Source: Candidatus Sulfopaludibacter sp. SbA3
Lineage (GTDB): Bacteria; Acidobacteriota; Terriglobia; Bryobacterales; Bryobacteraceae
Direction of reading: 5' to 3'
DNA length: 62,060 nucleotides
Assembly: GCA_945861625.1 (NCBI GenBank)
Contig: CAMAVI010000012.1
Location: forward strand, 1-62,060
The position numbers were made by a program, and so were the translations under genes. The notes under the pieces were generated by a model. The model had not been told where the DNA came from and did not search any database. It saw only the letters and a list, made by a program, of their open reading frames with translations. Positions 34,157-43,210 of this stretch are shown piece by piece (the first letter of the stretch is position 1; every line of letters begins with the position of its first letter).

Positions 34157-35065
34157 ATGAAAGGGCTTCTGGGCATTGAAGACCTGACGCGGGAGGAAGC
34201 GCAGGCAATTTTGGACCGGGCGCGCGATTTTCAAACACCTCTGGGCGAGCGTCCCCGGCGCTTTGATCTCTTGAAGGGGCGCATGGTGGTGAACCTGTTC
34301 TTTGAGGCCTCCACGCGCACGCGCACCAGCTTCGAACTCGCGGCGAAGCGCCTGAGCGCGGATGCGGTGTCGATCACCGCGCAAGCGTCGAGTGTATCCA
34401 AGGGCGAATCCCTCGTCGACACGCTCAACACGCTGGGAGCAATGCGGCCGGACGCCATCATCATGCGTCACGCGGCGTCGGGTGCTCCGCACTTCTTACA
34501 GCGGCACTTGGGAATTCCAATTATCAACGCGGGCGACGGTACGCACGAGCATCCCACCCAAGCTTTGCTCGACGCGCGTACGATTTTGGATCACGGCAAG
34601 AACTTGGGGAAATTGCGCGTGGCCATTATCGGCGACATCGCACATAGCCGCGTGGCGCGGTCCAACGTGTATTTGTTGTCCAAATACGGCGCGAATATCG
34701 TGTTGTGCGGTCCGGCTTCCCTGCTCCCCCAGGAACTGCGTTTGCTCGCGCCCGGCGTCACGCTGACCACGGATATGAACGAAGCGATTCGCGACGCCGA
34801 CGTCGTCATGATGCTGCGCGTGCAACTGGAGCGCCAGCATGAAGCGGCGTTTCCGGCCGGCGAATATTTTTCGTTCTATGGACTGCGTCCGGAGCACATG
34901 AAACTCGCCAAACCGGATGCGATCGTGATGCACCCGGGCCCCATCAATCGAGGCCGCGAGATTTCTTCGGAAGTGGCGGATTCCCAGCGCTCAGCGATTC
35001 TGAATCAGGTAGAGAACGGAATTTCGGTGAGGATGGCAGTTCTGGAACGCGTGTTGAACGGATAG
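34157..35065 (+). CDS. pyrB: PyrB, aspartate carbamoyltransferase catalytic chain
   Basis: PyrB joins carbamoyl phosphate and aspartate, the committed step of pyrimidine synthesis. The carbamoyl-phosphate loop FEASTRTRTSFELAAKRL, the HPTQALLDARTI block and the aspartate-binding MLRVQLERQ are present. The 302-residue length is normal. No pyrI is beside it. It lies 12 bases after pyrR and 3 before pyrC. Confidence 0.95.
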   Translation: MKGLLGIEDLTREEAQAILDRARDFQTPLGERPRRFDLLKGRMVVNLFFEASTRTRTSFELAAKRLSADAVSITAQASSVSKGESLVDTLNTLGAMRPDAIIMRHAASGAPHFLQRHLGIPIINAGDGTHEHPTQALLDARTILDHGKNLGKLRVAIIGDIAHSRVARSNVYLLSKYGANIVLCGPASLLPQELRLLAPGVTLTTDMNEAIRDADVVMMLRVQLERQHEAAFPAGEYFSFYGLRPEHMKLAKPDAIVMHPGPINRGREISSEVADSQRSAILNQVENGISVRMAVLERVLNG

Positions 35066-35068
35066 CTC

Positions 35069-36352
35069 ATGGCATCGCTGCTCATTAAGAACGGAAGAGT
35101 GATTGACCCGGCATCGCGGCACGATGGCGTGGCCGATGTGTGGATCGAAGACGCTGTGATCAAGGGCGTCGGCGCCGGGCTCACAGCGGCGGGCGCGGAG
35201 GTTTTCGATGCGACCGGACTGGTGGTTGCGCCAGGTTTCATTGACATGCATGTCCATCTGCGCGAGCCCGGATTCGAGCACGCCGAAACGATAGAAACGG
35301 GAGCGCGCGCGGCGGCAGCGGGGGGCTTTACGTCAATCTGCCCGATGCCCAACACCGCTCCGGTGAATGATAGCCCAACGGTCACCACCTATATCATTGA
35401 AAAGGCCCGGCGGCACGCCATCGTGAACGTTTTCCCCATCGGAGCGATCACCAAAGGTAGCTTGGGTGAAGAACTCGCCGCCATTGGTTCCATGCGGAAG
35501 GCTGGCGCGGTGGCGATTTCCGACGACGGGCGTCCCGTGATGAACGCGCGTCTGATGCGCAGGGCCATGGAGTTCGCGCGCAGCTTCGGGATTCCGGTGA
35601 TCAATCATTGCGAGGATCTGCACTTGAGCGCGGGCGGCGACATGCATGAGGGGGCCGAGTCCGTGCGGCTTGGCTTACGCGGCATTCCGGGATGTTCGGA
35701 AGACGTGATGGTGGCGCGCGATATTCTGCTGGCGGAGGTGACCGGCGCTCGCTATCATGTGGCGCACATATCCTCCAAGCATTCCGTCGCGATGGTGGCC
35801 TTCGCGAAGATGAAGAAGCTGGCCGTGACGGCGGAAGTAACGCCGCACCATCTGGCGATCGCCGACAGCGACATGATCCCCTACGACAGCAACTTCAAGA
35901 TGAAGCCCCCGCTGCGCTCCGCGAACGACGTCAGTGCCGTAGTGGAGGGCATTGTGAACGGCGCGATTGACGCCATCGCGACGGATCACGCTCCGCATGC
36001 CGGCAGCGAGAAGATGCAGGAGTTTGAACGGTGCCCGTTCGGCATCCTGGGCTTTGAAACCGCACTGGGTCTGTCTCTGGAACGCCTGGTCCACACGCGG
36101 AAGATCAGCGTCGCGCAACTGATCCCGCTGTTCACGACGAATCCGGCCCGGATTCTGGGCATTAACCGGGGGACGCTCGCGCAAGGCGCCCCGGGCGACG
36201 TGACCGTCTTCTCGACGGACCGGCAGTGGACTTACGACGTAAACAAGTCGTTTTCCAAGAGCCGCAATTCGCCCTTCGATGGGACTACCTTCCACGGCGG
36301 CCCGGTGGCGACGGTCGTAAATGGGAGTATCGTGTGGAGAGTAGACGAGTAG
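35069..36352 (+). CDS. pyrC: PyrC, dihydroorotase (class I)
   Basis: PyrC closes carbamoyl aspartate to dihydroorotate. The zinc-binding HVHLREPGFEHAETIETG, the later His residues in INHCEDLHLS and VAHIS, and the catalytic Asp in IATDHAPHAGSEK mark a class I enzyme of 427 residues. All metal ligands I can place are kept, so it should be active and not a PyrC-like scaffold. Confidence 0.95.
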   Translation: MASLLIKNGRVIDPASRHDGVADVWIEDAVIKGVGAGLTAAGAEVFDATGLVVAPGFIDMHVHLREPGFEHAETIETGARAAAAGGFTSICPMPNTAPVNDSPTVTTYIIEKARRHAIVNVFPIGAITKGSLGEELAAIGSMRKAGAVAISDDGRPVMNARLMRRAMEFARSFGIPVINHCEDLHLSAGGDMHEGAESVRLGLRGIPGCSEDVMVARDILLAEVTGARYHVAHISSKHSVAMVAFAKMKKLAVTAEVTPHHLAIADSDMIPYDSNFKMKPPLRSANDVSAVVEGIVNGAIDAIATDHAPHAGSEKMQEFERCPFGILGFETALGLSLERLVHTRKISVAQLIPLFTTNPARILGINRGTLAQGAPGDVTVFSTDRQWTYDVNKSFSKSRNSPFDGTTFHGGPVATVVNGSIVWRVDE

Positions 36353-36359
36353 CCCGTGC

Positions 36360-36375
36360 TCCCATAAATATGGGA
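36360..36375. promoter_or_regulatory. palindromic operator candidate of vapBC
   Basis: TCCCATA and TATGGGA form a perfect 7-base inverted repeat around AA, ending 10 bases before the vapB GTG. VapBC complexes normally repress their own operon by binding such a palindrome. It also contains an AT-rich -10-like core. Confidence 0.5.
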
Positions 36376-36385
36376 AGATGAAGTT

Positions 36386-36637
36386 GTGAAGACCACGCTG
36401 GAAATCCCCGACCCGATTTTTCGGAAAGCGAAAATGAAGGCCGCTGAACGGGGCATCCCGTTGCGGCAGTTCGTCACCGAGGCGGTTGAAGAGAAACTCG
36501 CGGCGGCTCCGGCATCCCATAAAAAGCCGTGGATGAAGTTTGCTGGCGGATTGCGCCATCTGCACAATGAAACGGTCCGTATCAATAAGCTGATCGAAGA
36601 GGAATTCGAGCAGATCGAGCCTGAGGACCGGCTTTGA
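36386..36637 (+). CDS. vapB: VapB-type antitoxin
   Basis: The 83-residue protein starts MKTTLEIPDPIFRKAKMKAA, the ribbon-helix-helix pattern of VapB-like antitoxins, with a C-terminal acidic tail (IEEEFEQIEPEDRL) that would wrap the toxin. The GTG start lies just after a palindrome. Its TGA overlaps the TTG of vapC. It sits between pyrC and a DUF971 gene as a small insertion. Confidence 0.8.
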   Translation: MKTTLEIPDPIFRKAKMKAAERGIPLRQFVTEAVEEKLAAAPASHKKPWMKFAGGLRHLHNETVRINKLIEEEFEQIEPEDRL

Positions 36638-37011
36638 TTCTAGACACGAATGCGTTGTCGGCGTTTGCCGACAACATTCCCAGTGCGGTTAAGGCTGTTT
36701 CCGCGGCGGGGTTGTTGGCAGTCCCGGTCGTGGTATTGGGCGAGTACCGGTACGGCATCGCCCACTCCAGGCGGGAGCGTAATTATGAGCAATGGCTTCG
36801 ACCGTTTCTCGAGACTTGCCAGATTCTGGAAATCACCGAGGAAACTATCCCGTGGTATGTCGGCGTTCGCGCCGAACTCCGCCACTTAGGCAAACCCATC
36901 CCATCCAACGACGTTTGGATCGCAGCTCTATCCCGCCAACATGTGCTCCCCGTGCTGAGCCGCGACACCCATTTCGATCGCGTCAAGGACTTGCGGCGCT
37001 TATCGTGGTGA
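36634..37011 (+). CDS. vapC: VapC toxin, PIN-domain ribonuclease
   Basis: The 125-residue PIN domain has the acidic active-site set: Asp in ILDTNALSAFAD, Glu in VVLGEYRYGI, Asp in PSNDVWIAALS and Asp in LSRDTHFDRV. VapC toxins cut tRNA or rRNA. The start codon is TTG in the sequence TTGA shared with the vapB stop. It overlaps the convergent DUF971 gene by 12 bases. Confidence 0.87.
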   Translation: MILDTNALSAFADNIPSAVKAVSAAGLLAVPVVVLGEYRYGIAHSRRERNYEQWLRPFLETCQILEITEETIPWYVGVRAELRHLGKPIPSNDVWIAALSRQHVLPVLSRDTHFDRVKDLRRLSW

Positions 37012-37392
37012 AGGGGCGCTCAGTTCCCGCTTTGCCCGGCAGTCATCGCACGGGCAAATCGTTCGCAGGTGATCAAAAGAGTAGATGCCGGTGTTGTGGC
37101 CGTCGGACCAGTCGATGCGGATGGCGTATCCGCCCACGGCCTCCACGCTGAGCATCCTCAAGGTAGGTTTGTACATGGGGAAGGGTTCATTCGCTCCGCC
37201 GCCTCCACCGTTCGCTCCGTAATTGGATTTTTGCGGCACCGTGCCGTGTGCTCCCGTGCAGGTAGCGCAGGGGCATTCGTCGCGCAGATAGGCCAGGCCG
37301 TACTCGCTGAAATGCCGGTCCTTCCAATCGATTTTGATGCCTTTGGACTTGGAAATAGCGATGTGTTCGGGTTCTTGGGGCGGCAGACTCAC
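37000..37392 (-). CDS. DUF971 (gamma-butyrobetaine hydroxylase-like N-terminal) domain protein
   Basis: The 130 residues follow the DUF971 pattern: ISKSKGIKIDWKDRH, YLRDECPCATC with three Cys, IRIDWSDGHNTGIYSFDHLR and the late CPCDDCR. In eukaryotic hydroxylases this domain binds zinc through such Cys/His residues, so metal binding is likely. The stand-alone bacterial form is often near Fe-S or redox genes; its role is not settled. A Gly/Asn-rich insert splits the middle. It overlaps relA by 4 bases. Confidence 0.8.
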   Translation of the reverse strand: MSLPPQEPEHIAISKSKGIKIDWKDRHFSEYGLAYLRDECPCATCTGAHGTVPQKSNYGANGGGGGANEPFPMYKPTLRMLSVEAVGGYAIRIDWSDGHNTGIYSFDHLRTICPCDDCRAKRELSAPSPR

Positions 37393-39641
37393 TGATTCAC
37401 TCTCTCAATATCGCGAACGCCGGGAATGCGGCGGATGGCGGAAACAACTCGCTCTAACTGTTTCTTATCCTTCACTTCGACGGTCACATCCATGATGGCA
37501 CCGTCGGCGGCGCGCTCGTCGTCGCTGCGCGCTTCCAGGCTTCGGATGTCCGTCTGTTCACTGAACAGCGCGGTGGTCAATTGGCTCAACATCCCCGGCC
37601 GGTCTTCGGTATGAATGAGCAGTTTCACCTGGAACGTTTCCTTGGCCGCGCGGGCCCACTCCACGTCGATTTTACGCTCCACTTCATACATCAGATTCTG
37701 CACGTTGGAGCAGTTCCGCGAGTGCACGGCTACGCCCTTGCCACGCGTCACGTAACCCACGATCGCCTCCCCGCGGATCGGGTTACAGCACTTGGCGCGA
37801 TACACCAGCAACTCGTCCATCCCTTTCACTCGGATGACCAAATCCGGATCGGTCGGGGCGGTGGAGTGATCTGGAGTGTATGCGGGAGCCGGAGTTGCCT
37901 CGGGAACTTCAGGCCCCACTTGATCGGGCGCCAACTTCTGCAAGACCTGACGGGGAGAATACTTCCCGTATCCAAGCGCGGCGTGCAAATCCTCAATCTT
38001 GCCACAGCCGTACTCGGCGGCGACGGATTCAATCTGCGCCTTGGAGATGCGGCTCATCGCCACCCCCAACCGGCGGGCTTCGCGCTCCAGGTACTTCTCT
38101 CCGATTTCGATGGCCTTGGCGCGCTCCGTGGTGTTGATGACGTGCTTGATCTTGTTGCGCGCGCGGGGGGTCTTGACCAGCGCCAGCCAGTCCTTGCTGG
38201 GCAAGTGTCCGGCTTGCGTTAGAATCTCAACCACGTCGCCATTGCGCAGCCCATACTTCAGTTGCACGATGCGGCCGTTGACCTTGGCACCCGTGCACGT
38301 GTTGCCCACGTCGGAGTGGATGGCGTAGGCGAAGTCGATCGGAGTGGCATCGCGCGGGAGGATAATCACACGGCCCTTGGGCGTGAAGGTGTAGACTTCC
38401 TCCGGGTAGAGGTCCACCTTGAGCGTGGACATGAACTCCGTGGGATCGTGCATCTCACGCTGCCATTCGACCAACTGGCGGAGCCAGGCCATGCGTTGAT
38501 CGTCGTCAGCGGGCCCACGACGGCCTTCCTTATATTTCCAGTGGGCCGCGATGCCTTCTTCGGCAACCCGGTGCATTTCGTCGGTACGGATCTGCACTTC
38601 AAAATGCCGCCCGCCGGGGCCCATGACCGAAGTATGGAGCGACTGATACAGGTTGGGGCGCGGAATGGCGATGAAGTCCTTGATGCGGCCGGGAATCGGA
38701 TGCCATTCGTTATGGATGACGCCCAACGCCGCATAGCAATTCTTGACGGAATCCGTAATGATGCGCACAGCCAGAAGATCGTAGACCTGATCCAGCGTGA
38801 TCTTCTGTCTTTTCAATTTCTGAAAAACCGAGTAAGCCCGTTTGAGGCGGCCATCCACGCGCGCCGGGATGCCTTCGCGCGCGAGCAGTAATTCGACGGT
38901 GTGCTTAATCTCCTTGAGAAACCCTTCGTTGGCGTCGTGCTGGGACTCAAAGTCCTTGAGCAGGCTGGCGGCGGCTTCCGGCTCCAGGTAGTGAAACGCC
39001 AGGTCCTCCAATTCGCCGCGGATCTTACCCATTCCGAGACGGTGTGCAATGGGCGCGTAGATCTCCATGGTTTCGGTGGCGATGCGTTCTTGTTTTTCGC
39101 GCGGCAGCGAACCCAACGTACGCATGTTATGCAACCGGTCCGCCAGCTTCACCAAGACAACGCGGATATCGTTCACCATGGCCAGCAGCATCTTGCGGAC
39201 GCTTTCCGCCTGGCGTTCTTCCCGGTTCGCGAGATTCAGCTTGCTCAGTTTGGTGACGCCATCCACACAGCGGGCGACGTCCTCGCCGAATTCGCGTTTT
39301 ACCTCGGCGATGGTGGCAATGGTGTCTTCGACAACGTCGTGCAGCAAACCGGTCTGCAAACAGACCGTATCCATGTTCATCTCCGCTAGCTGCCGCGTGA
39401 CCAGGACCGGATGGATCATGAACGGTTCGCCGGAGACCCGTTTTTGATTGCGGTGGCGTTCGGATGCGAACTGGAAGGCCTTCCGAAGGGGCGCCAGATT
39501 CTCATGAGGACGGAGTTCGAGGATGCGGGCCTCAAGCTCCTGGTAGAGGCATTCCACTTCTCCAGGCTCAGGCGCCCCAACAGGCGGAACGGCCACGGAC
39601 GCGGGAAGGACAGCGGCCTGAGGAGGTTCCGGCATGCTCAT
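37389..39641 (-). CDS. rel: RelA/SpoT-type (p)ppGpp synthetase-hydrolase
   Basis: The 750-residue protein makes and breaks the alarmone (p)ppGpp. The HD hydrolase domain has HDVVEDTIATIAEVKREFG and KLADRLHNMRTLG. The synthetase domain has RLKRAYSVFQKLKRQ and GRIKDFIAIPRPNLYQSLHT. A TGS domain (VYTFTPKGRVIILPRDATP), a helical and zinc-finger region (RAKCCNPIRGEAIVGYVTRG) and a C-terminal ACT domain follow. The intact HD motif points to a bifunctional enzyme. It follows the TPR lipoprotein gene across a terminator. Confidence 0.95.
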   Translation of the reverse strand: MSMPEPPQAAVLPASVAVPPVGAPEPGEVECLYQELEARILELRPHENLAPLRKAFQFASERHRNQKRVSGEPFMIHPVLVTRQLAEMNMDTVCLQTGLLHDVVEDTIATIAEVKREFGEDVARCVDGVTKLSKLNLANREERQAESVRKMLLAMVNDIRVVLVKLADRLHNMRTLGSLPREKQERIATETMEIYAPIAHRLGMGKIRGELEDLAFHYLEPEAAASLLKDFESQHDANEGFLKEIKHTVELLLAREGIPARVDGRLKRAYSVFQKLKRQKITLDQVYDLLAVRIITDSVKNCYAALGVIHNEWHPIPGRIKDFIAIPRPNLYQSLHTSVMGPGGRHFEVQIRTDEMHRVAEEGIAAHWKYKEGRRGPADDDQRMAWLRQLVEWQREMHDPTEFMSTLKVDLYPEEVYTFTPKGRVIILPRDATPIDFAYAIHSDVGNTCTGAKVNGRIVQLKYGLRNGDVVEILTQAGHLPSKDWLALVKTPRARNKIKHVINTTERAKAIEIGEKYLEREARRLGVAMSRISKAQIESVAAEYGCGKIEDLHAALGYGKYSPRQVLQKLAPDQVGPEVPEATPAPAYTPDHSTAPTDPDLVIRVKGMDELLVYRAKCCNPIRGEAIVGYVTRGKGVAVHSRNCSNVQNLMYEVERKIDVEWARAAKETFQVKLLIHTEDRPGMLSQLTTALFSEQTDIRSLEARSDDERAADGAIMDVTVEVKDKKQLERVVSAIRRIPGVRDIERVNQ

Positions 39642-39672
39642 CTATTAGTGTAGCGGCAGTCTAGAGGACGAT

Positions 39673-39714
39673 GAAAATAGAAAAGGACAGTACACCTGCT
39701 CTGGTGCACTGTCC
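39673..39714 (-). terminator. intrinsic terminator after the TPR lipoprotein gene
   Basis: On the minus strand GGACAGTGCACC (39714-39703) pairs with GGTGTACTGTCC (39696-39685) as a 12-base stem with one G-U pair and a 6-base loop, followed by TTTTCTATTTT. It ends the tonB-exbBD transcript before relA. Confidence 0.85.
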
Positions 39715-39736
39715 CAAGCTTCTAAAGTACTGGGCG

Positions 39737-40588
39737 CTAATCCTGGATGATACCGCCCGAAGTCTTCTTCTCGGCACGTTCCTGCTTAAGCTTCTTAGTG
39801 TCCAGAGCCTTCTGGAGCCAAGAATCGGCCTCTTCGATCTGCTTCTTGTAGGCGTCTTTGTCGTCGGCAAGATCGGCGCGTTCGCGAATCAGGAGGTTTT
39901 TGTAAGCCATGGCATCGTCACTTTCCTTGTCGATTTCCAGGGCCTTGTCCAGATTCTTGATGCCGTCCTCGATCGTCGGCATATACTTGGCGGTGAGTTC
40001 AGCCTTAGTCTTCTTGTCCTTCAGCGGACCGGGCTCGTCCGGCTTCATGCTTGCGTTGACGCGCGCGGTCATGAGGGCCGGATAAAATTTCTTCTGAGCG
40101 ATGGCGCCCAGGCTGTAGTAACCATCGCGGTTCTTGGCATCCGCCGTGACCAGTTTGGTGTACCAGCTGGCGGCTTCGTCCAGCTTGCCCATCTTCTGCT
40201 CCAGCGGAAGCGGGTCCGCTTCGTTGAAGGCCAGAGAAGCCAGTGAGGCCAGAGCGACGCCATTGTTGGGGTCCTTATCCAGAACCTTGCCGAATTCCTC
40301 TTTCGCCTTGGTGGAAAACTGGAGGTTCTCCGGCGATATAGCGCCGGGGATCCACTGCATCATGTACGCGGTTGCCAGGTACACACGGGCGTTGGGATTT
40401 TCGGGGTCCAGATTGATCGCTTCCTGGAATAAATCCACAGCCACGGAATACTTCGCGTTCTTATACGCGGTGACGCCCTTATTTAGGTTGTCACGCGACT
40501 TTAGCTTGCTACAGCCGGTGCCTATGAGTGTCAAAGCGCCGATGACAAGCAGGGCGCCGAGGAGAGTGGGTTTGCGCATTCTCATCAT
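39737..40588 (-). CDS. TPR-repeat lipoprotein
   Basis: The 283 residues begin with a lipoprotein signal (LLGALLVIGALTLIGTGCSK, lipid on the Cys). TPR repeats follow: LNKGVTAYKNAKYSVAVDLF with EAINLDPENPNARVYLA, and KEEFGKVLDKDPNNGVALA. It ends in a charged tail (KKLKQERAEKK). It lies 10 bases after exbD, as the last gene of the tonB-exbBD set, so it may be a periplasmic scaffold of that system. Confidence 0.75.
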   Translation of the reverse strand: MMRMRKPTLLGALLVIGALTLIGTGCSKLKSRDNLNKGVTAYKNAKYSVAVDLFQEAINLDPENPNARVYLATAYMMQWIPGAISPENLQFSTKAKEEFGKVLDKDPNNGVALASLASLAFNEADPLPLEQKMGKLDEAASWYTKLVTADAKNRDGYYSLGAIAQKKFYPALMTARVNASMKPDEPGPLKDKKTKAELTAKYMPTIEDGIKNLDKALEIDKESDDAMAYKNLLIRERADLADDKDAYKKQIEEADSWLQKALDTKKLKQERAEKKTSGGIIQD

Positions 40589-40598
40589 TCTCCTTTGT

Positions 40599-41030
40599 CT
40601 ACTGACCTAATTCAGTCTTGGGGGTCATCAGCCCGACCTTGTCAATGGCCGCGCCCTTGGCGATGTCGATCGCATGGGCGACAGTTTGATAGTCCAAATC
40701 GGGGTCGCCCTTCACGAACACGACACGCTCGGCGCGGGTCTTAAAAACCTCGGTCAGACGGGCTTCGAGCTGGTCGACGTTGATAGGGTCCTGGTTGAGG
40801 TGCATGGTCCGGTCCTTATCGATGACGATCACAACCGTACGGTCCTGCCCAGGAGGCGGCGGAGGCGTGTTCGGAGGCGGCGGCTGAGGCGCCAAGGCTT
40901 CCAAGCCGTGCGGCGTCAACGGCGTAATCACCATGAAGATGATCAGTAGCACCAACAGTACATCGATCAGGGGCGTCATATTAATATCTGCACGGGGACC
41001 TTGATTAGCTCCCCCCACTGCCATTGACAT
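40599..41030 (-). CDS. exbD: ExbD/TolR-type proton-channel subunit (second copy)
   Basis: The 143-residue protein has one membrane helix with the proton-carrying Asp in NMTPLIDVLLVLLIIFMVIT, then a Pro-rich linker (PPPPNTPPPPP) and a periplasmic domain ending DYQTVAHAIDIAKGAAIDKV. It works with ExbB to power TonB. It lies 35 bases after another exbD; the pair may form mixed dimers. Confidence 0.9.
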   Translation of the reverse strand: MSMAVGGANQGPRADINMTPLIDVLLVLLIIFMVITPLTPHGLEALAPQPPPPNTPPPPPGQDRTVVIVIDKDRTMHLNQDPINVDQLEARLTEVFKTRAERVVFVKGDPDLDYQTVAHAIDIAKGAAIDKVGLMTPKTELGQ

Positions 41031-41065
41031 AAAAAATCTCCTTGATTACTGCTAAAACACTTGCC

Positions 41066-41503
41066 TTACGGAGCGACCTTCCTGTCGCCGCCCACCTGTT
41101 CGGTCAACAGACCCAACTGATCCACACCCGCGGCGCGCAGGTTATCCACAACGTCGGTTACCCGCTCGTACTTGGCGCGCATGTCAGCCTTGATGTAGAC
41201 CGTCTTATCCAACCGGTTCGTCAACAAATCGCGGATACGGCCGGGTACTTCATCCATGGTAATCTGCTTGTTGCCAGGGCTCAAGTAGATCTTGCCATCG
41301 CGCGTTACCGCCAGCAATATCGCGTCTTCCTTGTCGGCGTCTTTCATGGCGATCGGGTGGCTGGTCTTCACCAATTCCACGGCGGCGCCCTTGGTCAACA
41401 TCGGCGTGATCACCATGAAGATGATCAACAGCACGAGCATCACGTCCACCATGGGAGTCACGTTAATATCAGAGGTTACTTCCGGTGCCTTTGGTTTTTT
41501 CAT
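41066..41503 (-). CDS. exbD: ExbD/TolR-type proton-channel subunit (first copy)
   Basis: The 145-residue product shows INVTPMVDVMLVLLIIFMVI with the functional Asp, followed by the periplasmic domain (YIKADMRAKYERVTDVVDNL). ATG 41503 has GAGGAG about 10 bases upstream and starts MKKPKAPEVTSDINVTPM, like other ExbD proteins. The open frame to 41596 lies in the 138-base gap after exbB and has no family support. Confidence 0.9.
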   Translation of the reverse strand: MKKPKAPEVTSDINVTPMVDVMLVLLIIFMVITPMLTKGAAVELVKTSHPIAMKDADKEDAILLAVTRDGKIYLSPGNKQITMDEVPGRIRDLLTNRLDKTVYIKADMRAKYERVTDVVDNLRAAGVDQLGLLTEQVGGDRKVAP

Positions 41504-41641
41504 AAACGGCTCCTCAAATTTCTGCCCTTCCGGGATCGCTCCCGAGGGCTGCTTCCTCCCAGCAGACGCCGCCGGCCCTGGGGCCAGACGGCGCATGCCG
41601 GAGGAATTTCAACTCGCGGAAAACGTACCTGCGGGGCCGGA

Positions 41642-42379
41642 CTACTTGCCTGCGCCAGCCTTCTGGGTGCGCTTGATGAAGTAATCAACCAACTCAGAGC
41701 TGGAGTTACTCATCTCCACGTCGAACGCTTCCACGCGGCCCGAGAAGTAGTTGTACGCCCACACCGCGGGCAGCGCGACGAACAGACCCACGGCGGTGGT
41801 GACCAGCGCTTCGGAAATACCGCCCGCGACGGCGCCCAGACCCGTGGACTTCTCGCTCGAAATTCCCTTAAACGCGTTAATGATGCCGACCACGGTACCG
41901 AACAGACCCACGAAAGGTCCGGTGGAGCCGATGGTGGCCAAACCGGAAACACCGCGCTTCAATTCAGCATGCACGATCGCCTCGGCGCGTTCCAGAGCGC
42001 GGGAGGAAGCCGCGATCTCTTCACCGGAAATATCCGAACTCATCTGATGGGCACGGAACTCCTGCAATCCAGCTACAACAACCTTGGCCAGGTGGCTCTT
42101 GGGGAAACGGTCGGCAATTTTGATGGCTTCATCGAGCTTACCTTCGCGCAACGCGCCGGCCACGGCCGGAGCGAACTGCCGGGACTGGCCGCGAGCCGCG
42201 TTGAAGGCGAGCGCGCGATCAATCATGACACCGATCGACCAGGCCGACATGACAAACAACAGAACGACGACAAAACGGGCCAAAAAGCCCATCTGATTCC
42301 ACATCGAGCGCGGATCGAAGCTGACTCCAGCGCTCTCTTGAAGAAGCATCAACGCCCAAACTTGCAATTGTAAAACCAT
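41642..42379 (-). CDS. exbB: ExbB/TolQ-type proton-channel subunit
   Basis: The 245 residues carry three membrane helices: FVVVLLFVMSAWSIGVMIDR, GLATIGSTGPFVGLFGTVVG and ALVTTAVGLFVALPAVWAYN. The conserved Thr/Pro-Gly core of the MotA/TolQ/ExbB domain lies in the second. It forms the pentameric part of the TonB motor with ExbD. It follows tonB and precedes two exbD copies in the same direction. Confidence 0.93.
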   Translation of the reverse strand: MVLQLQVWALMLLQESAGVSFDPRSMWNQMGFLARFVVVLLFVMSAWSIGVMIDRALAFNAARGQSRQFAPAVAGALREGKLDEAIKIADRFPKSHLAKVVVAGLQEFRAHQMSSDISGEEIAASSRALERAEAIVHAELKRGVSGLATIGSTGPFVGLFGTVVGIINAFKGISSEKSTGLGAVAGGISEALVTTAVGLFVALPAVWAYNYFSGRVEAFDVEMSNSSSELVDYFIKRTQKAGAGK

Positions 42380-42436
42380 ATTTTCTCCTGCGAGTTGAAA
42401 TTTAAAAGCGGAGAGTTAAAACGCCCCGCTTCGGAC

Positions 42437-43183
42437 CTACTGACTCAGAGTGAAGTTGACGTCAATCTGAGTAATGACTTCCACCGGTTCGCCATTCAGC
42501 AAAGTCGGCTTGTAAACCCACTGCTTCACCGCATCGGTCGCCGATGCAACCAGCATCGGGTGACCGCTGACTAATTGAAGATTTTGGATGGTACCTTCTT
42601 TCGCGATAACCGCGGTGAAGCGTACGGTTCCTTGAATTCGCGCGGACTTGGCCAACGGCGGATACGCCGGCGTAATGCGCTTGAGCAAGTTCGCGGCCTG
42701 CACGTTACCACCCACGCGCAACGGCTCTCTCCGGGTTTCGACAACCTTCACCGGAGGGGGAGGCGGAGGAGGCGGAGGCGCCCCACCCAATCCACCCAAT
42801 CCGAAGTCACCGCCGATACCACCCGGAATGCCGGTCGCCAGGGACGCCTGCGATGCGCTGGGCGGAAGGGCGTCTTCCTGAATGATCGCGACGTTCTTGG
42901 GAATCTCACGCGGCGCGGTCAGGCGGCCGGCGTCGAACTGGCGCGGCGCGACCTTAATGATCTTTATGGGAGTAGGCGGAGGAGGAGGCGGTGGCGGTGG
43001 TGGCGGCGGCGGCGCCGTCAGCATGCTGGTCAACTGTGCCTGGGGAAGCACATCCGTGTAAATCAACGGGATCAGAATCATGACCCCTGTCAGCAGGAAC
43101 TGGAATCCGAATGACAACGCCACCGTCCAGCTCTTGTGTGTCTTGCCGACACCGTCTACGAAGGTCTGATCGAACATATTCAT
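42437..43183 (-). CDS. tonB: TonB-family energy transducer
   Basis: The 248-residue protein has one N-terminal membrane helix (FGFQFLLTGVMILIPLIY), a run of twelve prolines with TPIKIIKV, a second Gly/Pro-rich stretch, and the C-terminal TonB domain (KRITPAYPPLAKSARIQGTV, VVSGHP-like LVSGHPMLVASATDAV, VKQWVYKPTLLNGEPV). It spans the periplasm and drives outer-membrane receptors. The C-terminal domain is complete. exbB follows 57 bases later. Confidence 0.93.
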   Translation of the reverse strand: MNMFDQTFVDGVGKTHKSWTVALSFGFQFLLTGVMILIPLIYTDVLPQAQLTSMLTAPPPPPPPPPPPPPTPIKIIKVAPRQFDAGRLTAPREIPKNVAIIQEDALPPSASQASLATGIPGGIGGDFGLGGLGGAPPPPPPPPPVKVVETRREPLRVGGNVQAANLLKRITPAYPPLAKSARIQGTVRFTAVIAKEGTIQNLQLVSGHPMLVASATDAVKQWVYKPTLLNGEPVEVITQIDVNFTLSQ

Positions 43184-43210
43184 CTTCTGTACCCTTTCCG
43201 CGCTACGATC

